The position numbers and the translations under genes were made by a program. From Gemmataceae bacterium (lineage in GTDB: Bacteria > Planctomycetota > Planctomycetia > Gemmatales > Gemmataceae), in the NCBI GenBank assembly GCA_901538445.1, contig LR594584.1, positions 900,655 through 964,654 of the forward strand: a DNA stretch of 64,000 nucleotides, read 5' to 3'. Under the pieces are notes generated by a model. It saw only the letters and a program-made list of their open reading frames with translations. It was not told the origin of the DNA and ran no database searches. How positions within the stretch are numbered: position 1 is the stretch's first letter; each line of letters begins with the position of its first letter. Positions 25,922 to 35,624 of the stretch are shown here, in pieces.

Positions 25922-28435
25922 TCACTTCTCGCTCGCCTTGAGGCGGGTCAGCGCCGCGGCGGCCTCGGTCGTGAGGCGGTGGCCGGGCGGGCCGGCGGCC
26001 CAGGCGGCCAGCACCGCCTTCGCCTCGGGGGTGCCGATCCCCTCGAGCACCTCAATGGCCCGGAGGGAGCGGACGTCGTCGGCCCGCGGGACGCCGGCCT
26101 CGATGCGCGTCGCGACCTCGCCCGCCAACTTCCGCACCTCGGCGCTGCCCGACGAAGCGGCGACCTTCTTCAGCGCCGGGACCGCCTCGCCTCCGATCGC
26201 CTCCAGTTCCTTGGTCGCGGCGGCGCGGACCGGGAACTCCTCGTCGTCGAGGTCCGCGATCAGCATGGCGATCCGGCCGGGGGCCGCGGCGGCCGGCACC
26301 GGGACGCGGTCCCGGCACTGCTTCGCGGCCTCGACCGGGTTGCGGTACAGCAGTTCCATGCCCCGCTGCGCGGCGGCGGCGTCGGGCGAGCCGAGGAGCC
26401 GGAAGGCCTCGTCGAACCCGGCGACCACGGCCCCGGGCGGCGCGCCGCCCTTCTCCGGGACGGCCCACACCAGGACCGTGCCGTCGGTCGCGGCCGACGC
26501 GACCCGGGTGCCGTCCGGGCTCCAGGCCAGCCCGGTGACGGACCCGTCGTGCCGGTCGAACGTGGCGACCGGGTCGCCGGTTCCCACGTCCCACACCGCG
26601 ACGCGGCCGTCGTGCCCGCCGACGGCGAGCCGCGTGCCGTCCGGGGAGAACGCGACCGAGATCCCCTCGCCCCCCAGCCCGTCGATGGTGATGCGCCGGG
26701 CGACGGTGCCGAACCGGAGGTCGAACACGACCAGGTTGCCGCCCGGGTCCCACCCGACGAGCTTGCGGCCGTCGGCCGAGAACGCGGCCCCGACGGCCCC
26801 GTTGGTGAGCGTGCCGAGGTCGAACCGCTTCTTGCCGGTCGCCAGTTCCCACACGCTCAGGTTCCCGCCCGAGGCCGCGGCGACCAGCCGGCCGTCGGGC
26901 GAGATGGCCCCGTTTGACGGGGGCGACTCCTCGGGCTTCCCGAGGTGGACCGCGTGGAGCGTCTTGCCGGTCGCGACGTTGCACACCAGGACCGACCCCT
27001 GGAGGAACAGGGCGACGCGGTTGCGGTCGGTCGGGCAGAACGCCGGCACCGGGAGCCCGGCGTTCTGCGGCACCGAGAGCTTGCCGAGGGTCTTTCGGGT
27101 GTCCGCGTCGATCACGTGGAGGACGAACTCGTCCCCGCCGAGGACGGACGTGACCCGGCGGGCGGCCGGGTCCTAGTTCACGCCGATGTCCTCGGCCACC
27201 GGGAGGTCGGTGGCCTTCCCGGGCCGGCCGGTCGCGGCCTCGAACGAGTGGAGGCCGCCCTCGGTCGCCAGCGCCCACACCGTCTTGCCGTCGGGCGAGA
27301 ACCCGGGCCGGACGAGGACCGGGAGCCGCTCGGCCTCCGGCCCCTTCCCGGTCGCCGGGTTCCAGATGCGGATGCCGCCGCTCTGGTCCACGGCGGCGAC
27401 GAACGCCCCCTCGGGCGCGACGGCCAGCGGCGGGCGGACCCCCGCGCCCTCCGGGGCCGGGCGCGGCTCGTCGGCCTCGCCGGTCTCGGCGTTGACCCGC
27501 ACGAAGTCGCCGCCGTTGGTGACCGCGAACACCCACTTGCCGTCGCCGCTGAACCGCGGGGACAGGAACTCGCCCTCGGGGGCCTTGTACCCGTCGATCG
27601 GCTCCTCGGCGTCGGTCGGGAACACGCGGAGCCGCTCCCCGGCGACCGCCAGCCGGGTGCCGTCGGTGCTGAACGCGAGGTCCGGCATGTTGCGGTCGGT
27701 CTGGTACGTGCGGACCCGCTTGAAGGTCCGGAGGTCCCACAGGAACACGGCGTTGTTCTGGCCCGCCCCGGCGAGCCACCGGCCGTCGGACGAGTACACG
27801 AGGCGGGTCACCGGCTGGTCGCCGAGGAACTTCAGTTCGTGGGTGTGCTTGCCCGTCTGGAGATCGACGAGCACGACCTTCTGCGGGGTGCCGACCGCGA
27901 ACGACCGCAGGTTGGGGTTCACCGCGAGGCACTGCCCGCCCTCGGGGAGCGCCTTCTCGGGCAGGTCGCGGATCGCGTTGGTCGACGGCACCCAGTGCCG
28001 GCACCGGCCCTCGTCCACGAACACGACGGACCCGTCGCGGGCCAGCGCCGCGAACTGCACGGGCGAGTTCAGCCGGCCCGCCTCCTTGCCGGTCGCGGGG
28101 TCCCAGGTGCGGACCCCGTCGAGGGTGTTGGAGAGGCTCCCGAGGGTCTTCCCGTCCTGGGTGAACGCCAGCGCGATGGGCTCGGCCCCGTGCCGCAGGC
28201 GGACGGTGCCGTACCGCGCGACGGCCCCGGCCGGAAGTGGGTCACCGTGGCGGTCGAACTTCGGGGAGGCGGTCGGGGTGCCGCCGAGGACCGGGCCGAC
28301 CGGCCGGGGCGGGCGGAACTGCGGCGGGGCCGGCGCGAAGCCGGGCGGCGGCAGTGGGGGTGCGGGCACCGGCTGCGCGCCGACCGTGGGCACCGCGAAA
28401 AGTACCAGCAGACCACCGCATACCCACCGTGTCAT
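25922..28435 (-). pseudogene. Secreted WD40/HEAT protein gene interrupted by an in-frame TAG
   Basis: Two halves in the same frame are separated only by TAG at 27173-27175: the first (27173-28435, 420 residues, signal peptide MTRWVCGGLLVLFAVPTVGA) ends EDIGVN, and the second continues DPAARRVTSVLGG. The combined 837 codons match the 820-residue paralogue at 16628-19090 in architecture: signal peptide, WD40 blades (FSPDGTRLAVGGHDGRVAVWD), and a HEAT-like end (LDDEEFPVRAAATKELEAIGG). Expected TGG (Trp) would become TAG by one change. It may be a recent nonsense mutation, a sequencing error, or a read-through site. It ends just at the start of the DUF3352-like gene. Confidence 0.8.
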
Positions 28436-28465
28436 GGTCCGCCCCTTGGTTGTGTGTGCGAACGG

Positions 28466-31400
28466 CTACTTCGCCGCCTTCAACTCGGTCTTCGTCGCCC
28501 AGGCCAGTGCGTTGACGACGAACCGGGTGAAGTTTTCGTCCTTGAAGTCGCCGGGGTGCCCGAGAGAGGTGTAGACCACCCGGCGACCGTCCTTCTCGCG
28601 GACCCACGCGACGGGCTCCGACTCCTTGCCGAAGCTCCCCCGCAGCAGAACGGTGACATCGGCCGCAACGTTGGGGTTCTTGTACAGGCTCCCGCTCGTC
28701 TTGAACGCCGCCACGCCCTTGAGAACGGGGTGGTCCTTCTGCGCCTCGACGACCGACACGTCCGACACGCCCTGACCGAAGTGCCCTTTATAATCGCCCC
28801 CGAACACGTCCTTGTCCATCTCCAGCCACTTCTGGAACCCGTGGCTCGCGGTCCGCAGGCCGAGCAGCGGCTTACCGGACTTGACGAACGACTTCACCGC
28901 GTACAACGATTCGCCCTCGATCTGGAGCCGCCGGGTGAAGAAGATCGCGGCGTCGCACTTCGCCAGTTCCTCGATACCGGCGAGGGCGGCGTCCTTCTCG
29001 GCCTTTGCGGAAATCAGCACGCACTCGATGGGGTAACTCGCTTCGAGGAGCTTCTTGAGCCCGGCAAGCGACTCGTCCGACTTGTATTCGAACGACCCGG
29101 ACACGAGCGCGACCTTCAGCTTCTTCTGTTCGGCTACCCCCGGGTTTACACCCGGGGCTTGCCCCGATCCCGGCGAGCCGGGGGTGTCAACCCCCGGGTT
29201 CTTGAGCGCGTCGCTCGCGAGGTACGCGAACAGGTCGGCGACCTCGGGGTCCGTGAGGGTTGGGGTGTCACCCCCCGGGTTCTTGAGCGCGTCGCTCGCG
29301 AGGTACGCGAACAGGTCGGCGACCTCGGGGTCCGTGAGGGTGTCGAGCAACTTCTCCGGCATGAGCGAAACCGCGGACGGCCGGACGTCCGCAACGTCCT
29401 TCTTGGGGATGACCGTGGTGACGACTTTATTGTCCACGAAGTTCGACAGTTCGATGGTCTCGCCCACCTCCTTCGCGACGCCCGAGAGCTTGCGCTCGTC
29501 GGTGGTCAGCACCGTTTGCACCACGAACTCGGGGCGGATGTAGCCCGACGGGTCCACGATCTGCGCGAGCATGTACCCGCGGTTCTTGCGGTCGGCGGTG
29601 GTGAGGTCCGGGCCGACCTTGCCGCCCTCGCCGTGGAAGACGTGGCACGCGGCGCAGTGCTTCGCGAACAGCGCCTTCCCGCGAACCGCGTCGGCGGCCT
29701 TCTCGCGGGGGATCTGTGCGTTGAGCCACGAGATGCGGGCCTGCTTCTCGCCGGCGGTCGCGGGCGCGACCTTGCCGAAGTGCTTCTCGACGAGCGCCGT
29801 GAGGTCTTTGTCGGCGAGCGACACGGCGACACGGGCCTGATCGACGCTCACGTCCGTCTTGGGGAACGTCCCGGCGTCGAGCGCCTTGAACAGCGCGACG
29901 GCCCACGCCGGCCGCGACAGCAGCAGTTGCACGCTCCGCTTCTTCACCGCCGCGGAGGAGCCCGGATACGCCGCGAGAACCGTCTGGCCGATCTTCGGGT
30001 CCGGGTACGCCTCCAACACGTTGAGCAACCCGACCCGCAGCGCGTCCGACGTACTGTTCTCGAACTCCCTCAAGAAGACGGCCTCGGCCATCGTCGGTCG
30101 GAGTTGCTTCATCAAATTCATGGCCCCGAGCCGTTCGGCGTCCGGCAACTCCGCGTTCGCCACCCTCACCAGGAATGTCTCGATCGCGGTCTCGTCGTTG
30201 AGCCTCGCCAAGATCTCCAAGGCGAGTTCAGCGCTCGGTTGTGGCTGCCTTTTGTGAATTGAGCGGAGTGTGTTCATCACCTTCGCAGGGAATGCCTTCA
30301 TGGCCCCGCCTTCGAGGCCCTTGACGATTCCGCGGAGCACCGGTGCGGGATCGCGTTGGGACCGCATCTGCATCACCTCGAGGAGCTGGCCGTCCCACCC
30401 CTTGACGTCGCCTGCGCTAAGTCTTCGGGCGATTCGCTCGGTAATCAGGTCGAGCGCCGGATCGATCTCGGACCTGAGCTCGAACCGCTCGAACCAGGTA
30501 TCGCTACCCCGCGTAATCGCCGACTCCAGCGCCCACCAGCACAGAAGTTGGAGCGCGGGGTCGTCCCGCACAACGGGGTTCGAGAGAAGCTGTATCGCGG
30601 TCATCCCAGCTTCGTGCGGACGGACCCGTTTCGCGGAGCACGCGAGTTGAGCCAGCACAATCGAGCTGCGCTCTTGAGAGAGGGCCGCGTGAGCAAGCAG
30701 CCGACCAACGTCTCTCAACATTTCCGGATGGTCCGCCTTCAGCCGAATGCCCCAGGTACGAATGACCGGGTCGGAATGCCCAACTGCCTCATAGGTGATG
30801 CGTTCGGTATCGCCGCCGGCTGTGTAGAGGGTCCAGATCGCCTCAAGGCAAAGCTGCGTATTACCCTCGCTCACCCACTTCCAAAGGGTCTTCGCTGTCG
30901 GCTTGTCGAGCATCGCCGCGAGCAGTTGCCGCGCTTCGCGGCGGTACCACACGTTCGGGTGCTTCAACAGTTCCAGCAGCTCTGCCGGTGTCTTCTTCCG
31001 CAGGTCGAGGTCGCGAGGGTAGTCTGGCCCGCCCTTGTACTCGATGCGGTAGATGCGGCCGTTGGTCTTGTCCCAGTTGTCGACCGGGTCGAGGTGGGCG
31101 GCGCGGCGGTCGTAGAAGTCCACGACGTACACGCACCCGTCCGGCCCCTGGAGCAGATCGACCGGCCGGAACCACGGGTCGTTCGCCTCGATCAGTTCGC
31201 CGCCGTGGCTCGCGACGAACGACGATTTCACCGGCTCCAGCTTGTGCCAGTAGATCGCGTTCGAGAGCAGGTTCGCGGCGATGTACTGGTCGCGGAACTC
31301 CTTCGGGTACGCGTCGCCCTGGTAGACGATGCCGCCGCAGGTGACGTGCCCGCCCTTGAAGTTCTTGTACGGGACGTGCTCGAAGTAGCCGTAAGTGTGC

Positions 31401-32257
31401 GGGTTGTGCAGCGGGCCGTGCTTGCTGAACCCTTTGACGTAGTACGCCCCCTGCAGCTGGTGCAGGCACGCGAACCCGCCGTAGTTGGTGCCGACGATCG
31501 CCTGGCCGTTCTTGTCGAAGTCGAGCCCGTAGGGGTTCCCGCCGCCCTCGCTGAACAGCTCGAACTTCTTGGTCTTCGGGTGGAACCGCCAGACGCCCTG
31601 CTGGAACTCAACGACCGGGTCGGCCGGGTGCGTGAGGTTCTTGATCTTGCTCGTGCTGGTGCTGCCGGCCGCGCCGTACAGCCAGCCGTCCGGCCCGATC
31701 TGGAGCGAGTTGGCGAGCGAGTGCGTGTCGTCCATGCCGAAGCCGGAGAGCAGCACCTCGGGGTCGCCGTCGGGGGCGTCGTCCTCGTCCTTGTCGGCGT
31801 AGAAGAGCAGGTACGGCGGCTGCGCGACGTAGACGCCGCCGCGCACGAGGCAGAACCCGCTCGCGATGTTCAGCCCGGTGAGGAAGTCCTTCGACTTGCG
31901 GAAGACGCCGTGCTCGTCGGGGTCGAAGAGGATCGTGATCTTGTCGGCCCCCTTCGGGCCGCGGGGCGGCGGCTCGGGGGTCTTGTCCCAGACGGTGCGG
32001 AGGTACTGGTCCTGCTTGAGCGCCTTGAGGCCGGCGTAGTTGGGGTACTGGAGGTACTGGAGCACCCACATGCGGCCGCGGGTGTCGAAGCTGATGCTGA
32101 CCGGCTGGCGGACCATCGGCTCGTGCGCCACGCACCGGGCCGAGAACCCGTCCGGCAGCTTCATCCGCTTCACCGCCTCGTCCGGGGAATACCCCTGGGC
32201 GGACGCGGTCGCGGCGAGCGCGAGGAGCAGCGGCAGTGCGAGTGCGCGTGGGAGCAT
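28466..32257 (-). CDS. PVC-type membrane-bound dehydrogenase with haem domain fused to ThuA-like domain
   Basis: A 1263-residue exported protein. After signal peptide MLPRALALPLLLALAATASA comes a sugar/alcohol-dehydrogenase-like beta-propeller (planctomycete Piru_Ver type, about residues 25-420; FDTRGRMWVLQYLQYP, NPYGLDFDKNG). HEAT-like helices follow (430-840), then a cytochrome c-type haem-binding domain with CAACH at 868-872, and a C-terminal ThuA-like domain (about 1045-1263; VALVSGSFEYKSDES, GKPLLGLRTASHGFQKW). The linker before ThuA carries a palindromic repeat and an 81-bp tandem duplication (TDPEVADLFAYLASDALKNP occurs twice). It probably oxidises a sugar or alcohol outside the cytoplasm and passes electrons to a cytochrome. 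GGAG precedes the ATG. Confidence 0.88.
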   Translation of the reverse strand: MLPRALALPLLLALAATASAQGYSPDEAVKRMKLPDGFSARCVAHEPMVRQPVSISFDTRGRMWVLQYLQYPNYAGLKALKQDQYLRTVWDKTPEPPPRGPKGADKITILFDPDEHGVFRKSKDFLTGLNIASGFCLVRGGVYVAQPPYLLFYADKDEDDAPDGDPEVLLSGFGMDDTHSLANSLQIGPDGWLYGAAGSTSTSKIKNLTHPADPVVEFQQGVWRFHPKTKKFELFSEGGGNPYGLDFDKNGQAIVGTNYGGFACLHQLQGAYYVKGFSKHGPLHNPHTYGYFEHVPYKNFKGGHVTCGGIVYQGDAYPKEFRDQYIAANLLSNAIYWHKLEPVKSSFVASHGGELIEANDPWFRPVDLLQGPDGCVYVVDFYDRRAAHLDPVDNWDKTNGRIYRIEYKGGPDYPRDLDLRKKTPAELLELLKHPNVWYRREARQLLAAMLDKPTAKTLWKWVSEGNTQLCLEAIWTLYTAGGDTERITYEAVGHSDPVIRTWGIRLKADHPEMLRDVGRLLAHAALSQERSSIVLAQLACSAKRVRPHEAGMTAIQLLSNPVVRDDPALQLLCWWALESAITRGSDTWFERFELRSEIDPALDLITERIARRLSAGDVKGWDGQLLEVMQMRSQRDPAPVLRGIVKGLEGGAMKAFPAKVMNTLRSIHKRQPQPSAELALEILARLNDETAIETFLVRVANAELPDAERLGAMNLMKQLRPTMAEAVFLREFENSTSDALRVGLLNVLEAYPDPKIGQTVLAAYPGSSAAVKKRSVQLLLSRPAWAVALFKALDAGTFPKTDVSVDQARVAVSLADKDLTALVEKHFGKVAPATAGEKQARISWLNAQIPREKAADAVRGKALFAKHCAACHVFHGEGGKVGPDLTTADRKNRGYMLAQIVDPSGYIRPEFVVQTVLTTDERKLSGVAKEVGETIELSNFVDNKVVTTVIPKKDVADVRPSAVSLMPEKLLDTLTDPEVADLFAYLASDALKNPGGDTPTLTDPEVADLFAYLASDALKNPGVDTPGSPGSGQAPGVNPGVAEQKKLKVALVSGSFEYKSDESLAGLKKLLEASYPIECVLISAKAEKDAALAGIEELAKCDAAIFFTRRLQIEGESLYAVKSFVKSGKPLLGLRTASHGFQKWLEMDKDVFGGDYKGHFGQGVSDVSVVEAQKDHPVLKGVAAFKTSGSLYKNPNVAADVTVLLRGSFGKESEPVAWVREKDGRRVVYTSLGHPGDFKDENFTRFVVNALAWATKTELKAAK
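29136..29199. repeat. Palindromic element inside the dehydrogenase-ThuA gene
   Basis: Arms at 29136-29159 and 29176-29199 (24 bases each, 19 matching when inverted; cores ACCCCCGGGTTTACACC and the reverse) surround GCCCCGATCC. It is read in frame as a Gly/Pro-rich linker (DTPGSPGSGQAPGVNPG). It sits exactly between the haem domain and the ThuA-like domain. Confidence 0.7.
29185..29346. repeat. 81-bp tandem duplication in the dehydrogenase gene
   Basis: Two copies in direct tandem with a period of 81 bases (for example TGTCA at 29185-29189 and 29266-29270). Each adds 27 residues to the protein (TLTDPEVADLFAYLASDAL and so on). The copies are nearly identical, so the event looks recent; each includes part of the adjacent palindrome. 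Confidence 0.88.
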
Positions 32258-32396
32258 GGGCACGGACTCCGGGAGAGCGGCGGCGGCAGCGGGCCAGACC
32301 TGAAGGATGTTCCGCCGGTGTGCGAAAAGCAAGCACTGATGTTGTCGGCGTCCCGCGGCGGGGGTACGGTGGGGCACGACCCACGAGGGCAGTTCG

Positions 32397-32525
32397 ATGC
32401 GAGCGAAGCCGGCCGTGCAGTTCGAGATGATGGACGAGTTGCTCGCGAGCCCGGGCGTGTCCGCGAGCCGCGTCCGCCTCTTCGCAGACCTCGGCCCCGC
32501 CCCGAAGCCCAAGAAGAAGCGGTAG
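32397..32525 (+). CDS. Small basic-tailed ORF upstream of the sigma factor
   Basis: Encodes 42 residues, MRAKPAVQFEMMDELLASPG then VSASRVRLFADLGPAPKPKKKR. It has GAGGG seven bases before the ATG, an acidic centre and a KPKKKR tail. It lies in the gap between the divergent dehydrogenase gene and the ECF sigma gene and ends 68 bases before the latter. It could be a real small protein or chance; no family is recognised. Confidence 0.4.
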   Translation: MRAKPAVQFEMMDELLASPGVSASRVRLFADLGPAPKPKKKR

Positions 32526-32593
32526 GCCTTCCCGGGGCGAAGAAAATCCCCGGCGGCGCGGAAAATCTCTTCCCCCGTGTCGTCTCCCTTGCA

Positions 32594-33070
32594 ATGACCG
32601 CGCGGCAGACCGCCGACCTGATCGCCTCGCACGCGGCCGCCCTCGTGCTGTTCGCACGGCCGTGGTGCGACTGCCCCGAGGACGCCGTGCAGGAGGCGTT
32701 CTGCAAGCTCGTCCGCCTGCGGGTGCCGCCCGCCGACCCGGTCGCGTGGCTGTTCACCGTCGTCCGCACCACGGCCCTCGACCTCGGCCGCTCGGCCCGC
32801 CGCCGGGCGAAGCGCGAGGCCGCGGCGGCCCGGCCCGAGCGCTGGTTCGGCGAGCCCGAAGTGGACGGTCTCGACGCGGTCACGGCGGTCGCGGCGCTGG
32901 AGGCGCTCCCCGCCGAGTACCGCGAGGCGATCGTCGCCCGGCTCTGGGGCGGCCTGACCCTCGAACAGGTCGCGGCCGTCGCGGGGTGCTCGGTCACGAC
33001 GGCCCACCGGCGGTACGAGGCCGGGATACAAGCCCTGCGGGAAAGGCTCGGTGCGGCGTGCCCGAAATGA
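32594..33070 (+). CDS. ECF-type RNA polymerase sigma factor
   Basis: A 158-residue sigma-70 family factor. Region 2 is seen as CPEDAVQEAFCKLVRL and VAWLFTVVRTTALDL; region 4 as LEALPAEYREAIVARLWGGLTLEQVAAVAGCSVTTAHRRYEAG (helix-turn-helix). It belongs to the ECF type used for envelope or stress regulons. Its stop overlaps the start of the next gene (ATGA), so a coupled membrane protein at 33067-33471 is likely to be its regulator. No strong Shine-Dalgarno is visible. Confidence 0.9.
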   Translation: MTARQTADLIASHAAALVLFARPWCDCPEDAVQEAFCKLVRLRVPPADPVAWLFTVVRTTALDLGRSARRRAKREAAAARPERWFGEPEVDGLDAVTAVAALEALPAEYREAIVARLWGGLTLEQVAAVAGCSVTTAHRRYEAGIQALRERLGAACPK

Positions 33071-33471
33071 ACTCCGATCCGGTCGCGAAGCTCGCGAAGT
33101 TCACCCCGGCCGCGATCGACCCGGCCGCGTTGCTCTTCGCCGCCGGCCGGGCCTCGGCCCGCACGCCGTGGTCCTGGAAAGCGGCGCTCGCGGCGTCGCT
33201 GGCGGTGAACGCGGCGTCCGCCGGGTGGCTGCTGGTCCCCGCCCCCGGGCCGCGGCCGGTCGTAGTGCCGACGGAACCGCACCCGCCCGCGGTCGCGCCG
33301 CAACCCGAGCCGCCCGCGCCGGCACCCGCGGCACCGGACCCGTGGAGCTATGGCTCGCTCCACGCCCGCGGCGACCTCGACCAGTTGCCGCGGCCCGCGA
33401 CGTTTGCCGACCCCGCCACAACCCCGAAGCCCCTCTCGGTCCTCTCGGCCCGCTCGGGCGAGATCGACTGA
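33067..33471 (+). CDS. Single-pass membrane protein coupled to the ECF sigma gene
   Basis: A 134-residue protein with one transmembrane segment (WKAALAASLAVNAASAGWLLV) flanked by a short cytosolic N-terminus and a Pro-rich exported tail (TEPHPPAVAPQPEPPAPAPA). It starts within the stop codon of the sigma gene. Position and topology are those of an anti-sigma factor, but no zinc-binding or other anti-sigma motif is visible, so that role is inferred from context only. Confidence 0.65.
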   Translation: MNSDPVAKLAKFTPAAIDPAALLFAAGRASARTPWSWKAALAASLAVNAASAGWLLVPAPGPRPVVVPTEPHPPAVAPQPEPPAPAPAAPDPWSYGSLHARGDLDQLPRPATFADPATTPKPLSVLSARSGEID

Positions 33472-33511
33472 CGCCCCGTTCCCTTTACCCCGTTCCCGAA
33501 GGAGGCACGCA

Positions 33512-34912
33512 ATGCGCTGCCAGCGGTTCCTGTTTGTCCTCGCCGTGTTCGCGGCCCCGGCCGCGGCCCCCGCCCAGCCCCCGAAACCGCCCGCCGAGGG
33601 GAAGTGGGTCATCCCGATGACCGTGGACGCGACCGGCCCCGCGCGGCCGGCGCTGAAGCACCGGCTCCTGCCCGAGCTGCGCGACCTGCAACCGGGCAAT
33701 CAAGTGCAGGCGTTCTACAAGTGCTTCTTCGAGCAACAGCAGTTGTTCCACAACAAGGAGGCGAGTGACAGGCGCGACAAGTGGCTCGACGCGCCGCTCA
33801 AGGATCTGGTCGCCGAGAAGGAGCTGGTGAACTACGGCGGCTCGGCCGTGAGACAGGCCCACTACGCCGCCCGGCTCGACGCGACCGACTGGCAGATCAC
33901 CACCCAGGCCCGGGCCGAGGGGATCATGCTGCTCCTGCCCGACGTGCAGCAGATGCGGTCGCTGGCGACCGTGCTCAGGGTCCGCGTCCGCGGGGAGATC
34001 GCCCGCGGCGAGTTTGAGGCCGCTGTGCAGACCCTGCAGACGATGTTCGCCCTGGCCCGCGCGTTCAACGAGCACCCGACACTCATCGGCCACCTCGTCG
34101 GCATCGCGATCGCGTCGATGGCGCTGGGCGAGGTCGAAGAGTTGGCCCAGCAGCCGGGCGCGCCGAACCTGTTTTGGGCGCTGACCGACCTGCCGGCCCC
34201 GTTCCTCGACCTCCGCAAGGGGGGGCAGGGCGAAAGGCTCCTGCTCGCGAAGGAATTCGCGTTGCTCGCCCGCCGCACCCCCGCCGCCGACCAGGAGCTC
34301 AAGGAGTTCCTCAAGATCGCAGACCCGCTGGTCGGGATGGCCGAGGGGAAGGTGCAGGGGCCACCGAGCGTGTGGTACGCGAGCCAGGCGGGGGACAAGG
34401 ACGCCGTGGCCGCCGCCCGCGATCGGCTGCTGAAGGCCGGGTACAGGGCCGCGGAACTGGACAAGTTCTCCCCGCTCCAGATCGTGCTGACCGACGATTT
34501 CACGCAGTACGAGGTGACCCTGGACGAGTACATCAAGTGGACCAACCTCCCGTTCTGGCAGGTCCCGGGGAACCTCGACGCCGTGAAGCGGCCCCCCGGC
34601 CCGTTCGGGAACCTCGCCCCGGCGTGGTACAAGGTGATGCTCGCGCGGGTGCGGTTGCAGCAGCACCTCGCTTTGGTGACGGCGGCCGAGGGGCTCCGCG
34701 CCCACGCGGCCGAGAACGGCGGCCGGCTCCCCGCGGCGCTGGACGCGGTGAAGCTGCCGCTGCCGGTCGATCCCGTCACGGGGAAGCCGTTCGCGTACGA
34801 GCTAAAGGGCGGCACGGGCGTCCTGTCCGCGACGCCCCCGGCCGACCAGCTGAAGAACCCGGCCCACAACCGGGTGTACCACGTCACCGTTCGCGGGGGT
34901 GGGGCGAAGTAG
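33512..34912 (+). CDS. Secreted helical protein of unknown function
   Basis: A 466-residue exported protein with signal peptide MRCQRFLFVLAVFAAPAAAPA. The mature part is mostly helical (GEFEAAVQTLQTMFALARAFNEHP, LIGHLVGIAIASMALGEVEELAQQ) and resembles planctomycete proteins that are annotated only as hypothetical. The C-terminus (GGRLPAALDAVKLPLPVDPVTGKPF) recalls a short motif seen in secreted or pilin-like proteins of this phylum. GGAGG lies seven bases before the ATG. It probably belongs to the sigma-factor operon by proximity (about 40 bases). Confidence 0.72.
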   Translation: MRCQRFLFVLAVFAAPAAAPAQPPKPPAEGKWVIPMTVDATGPARPALKHRLLPELRDLQPGNQVQAFYKCFFEQQQLFHNKEASDRRDKWLDAPLKDLVAEKELVNYGGSAVRQAHYAARLDATDWQITTQARAEGIMLLLPDVQQMRSLATVLRVRVRGEIARGEFEAAVQTLQTMFALARAFNEHPTLIGHLVGIAIASMALGEVEELAQQPGAPNLFWALTDLPAPFLDLRKGGQGERLLLAKEFALLARRTPAADQELKEFLKIADPLVGMAEGKVQGPPSVWYASQAGDKDAVAAARDRLLKAGYRAAELDKFSPLQIVLTDDFTQYEVTLDEYIKWTNLPFWQVPGNLDAVKRPPGPFGNLAPAWYKVMLARVRLQQHLALVTAAEGLRAHAAENGGRLPAALDAVKLPLPVDPVTGKPFAYELKGGTGVLSATPPADQLKNPAHNRVYHVTVRGGGAK

Positions 34913-35016
34913 CGCCCCCGCCCCGGTTCGCGAAAATACCGGCGGCGGGTTGCCCGTCTACGGTGGTGCCGGCTACTACTAACTGGTGCCCTGGAACCCA
35001 CCAACCGGAGTCCGCA

Positions 35017-35601
35017 ATGAAGACGTGGCACGTCGCCGTGGCAGTCGCCGCCCTCACCGGGTGCGCGGCCGCCGGCACCGCCGAGGACGCCAAGATGAGC
35101 CCGCTCGAGTACAAGCTCAAGGACATCGACGGGAAGGAGTTCGACCTCGCCAAGCTCAAGGGCAAGGTCGTCCTGTTCGTCAACGTCGCCAGCCAGTGCG
35201 GGTACACCAAGCAGTACGAGGGGCTGCAGGACCTGTACGCCAAGCACGAGAAGGACGGCCTCGTGGTCGTCGGCGTGCCCGCCAACGAGTTCGGCAAGCA
35301 GGAGCCCGGCACCGACGAGGACATCAAGAAGTTCTGCTCCACCAAGTACAACGTCACGTTCCCGATGATGTCCAAGGTCGTCGTCAAGGGCGAGGGCCAG
35401 ACCCCGCTGTACAAGACCCTAGTCGCCGCGACCCCCGGCAAGGGCGGCAAGGTCGAGGAGGTCGGCTGGAACTTCGAGAAGTTCCTCGTCGGCCGCGACG
35501 GCAAGGTCGCCGGCCGGTTCAAGTCGGCCGTCGCCCCGAACTCGGACGAGCTGACCAAGGCCATCAAGGCCGAACTCGAGAAGCCCGCCCCGGCGAAGTG
35601 A
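35017..35601 (+). CDS. Glutathione peroxidase family lipoprotein
   Basis: A 194-residue thiol peroxidase. The N-terminus (MKTWHVAVAVAALTGC) has a lipobox with Cys16, so it is probably anchored outside the cytoplasm. The peroxidatic residue is Cys61 in NVASQCGYTKQYEG, encoded by TGC rather than by UGA, so it is not a selenoprotein. Other family motifs are PANEFGKQEPG (Gln) and EVGWNFEKFLVGRDG (Trp). A second Cys (KKFCSTKYN) may be the resolving residue, which would make thioredoxin rather than glutathione the reductant. A rho-independent terminator follows. Confidence 0.92.
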   Translation: MKTWHVAVAVAALTGCAAAGTAEDAKMSPLEYKLKDIDGKEFDLAKLKGKVVLFVNVASQCGYTKQYEGLQDLYAKHEKDGLVVVGVPANEFGKQEPGTDEDIKKFCSTKYNVTFPMMSKVVVKGEGQTPLYKTLVAATPGKGGKVEEVGWNFEKFLVGRDGKVAGRFKSAVAPNSDELTKAIKAELEKPAPAK

Positions 35602-35624
35602 GTGCGTCTCGGCGAGATCACGAG

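Noticed and set aside
30356-32593. Upstream extension of the ECF sigma factor frame
   Set aside because: The 746 upstream codons are antisense to the dehydrogenase gene; family homology begins at the ATG at 32594.
35197-35199. Possible selenocysteine in the glutathione peroxidase
   Set aside because: The codon for the peroxidatic residue is TGC (Cys), so no UGA decoding is required.
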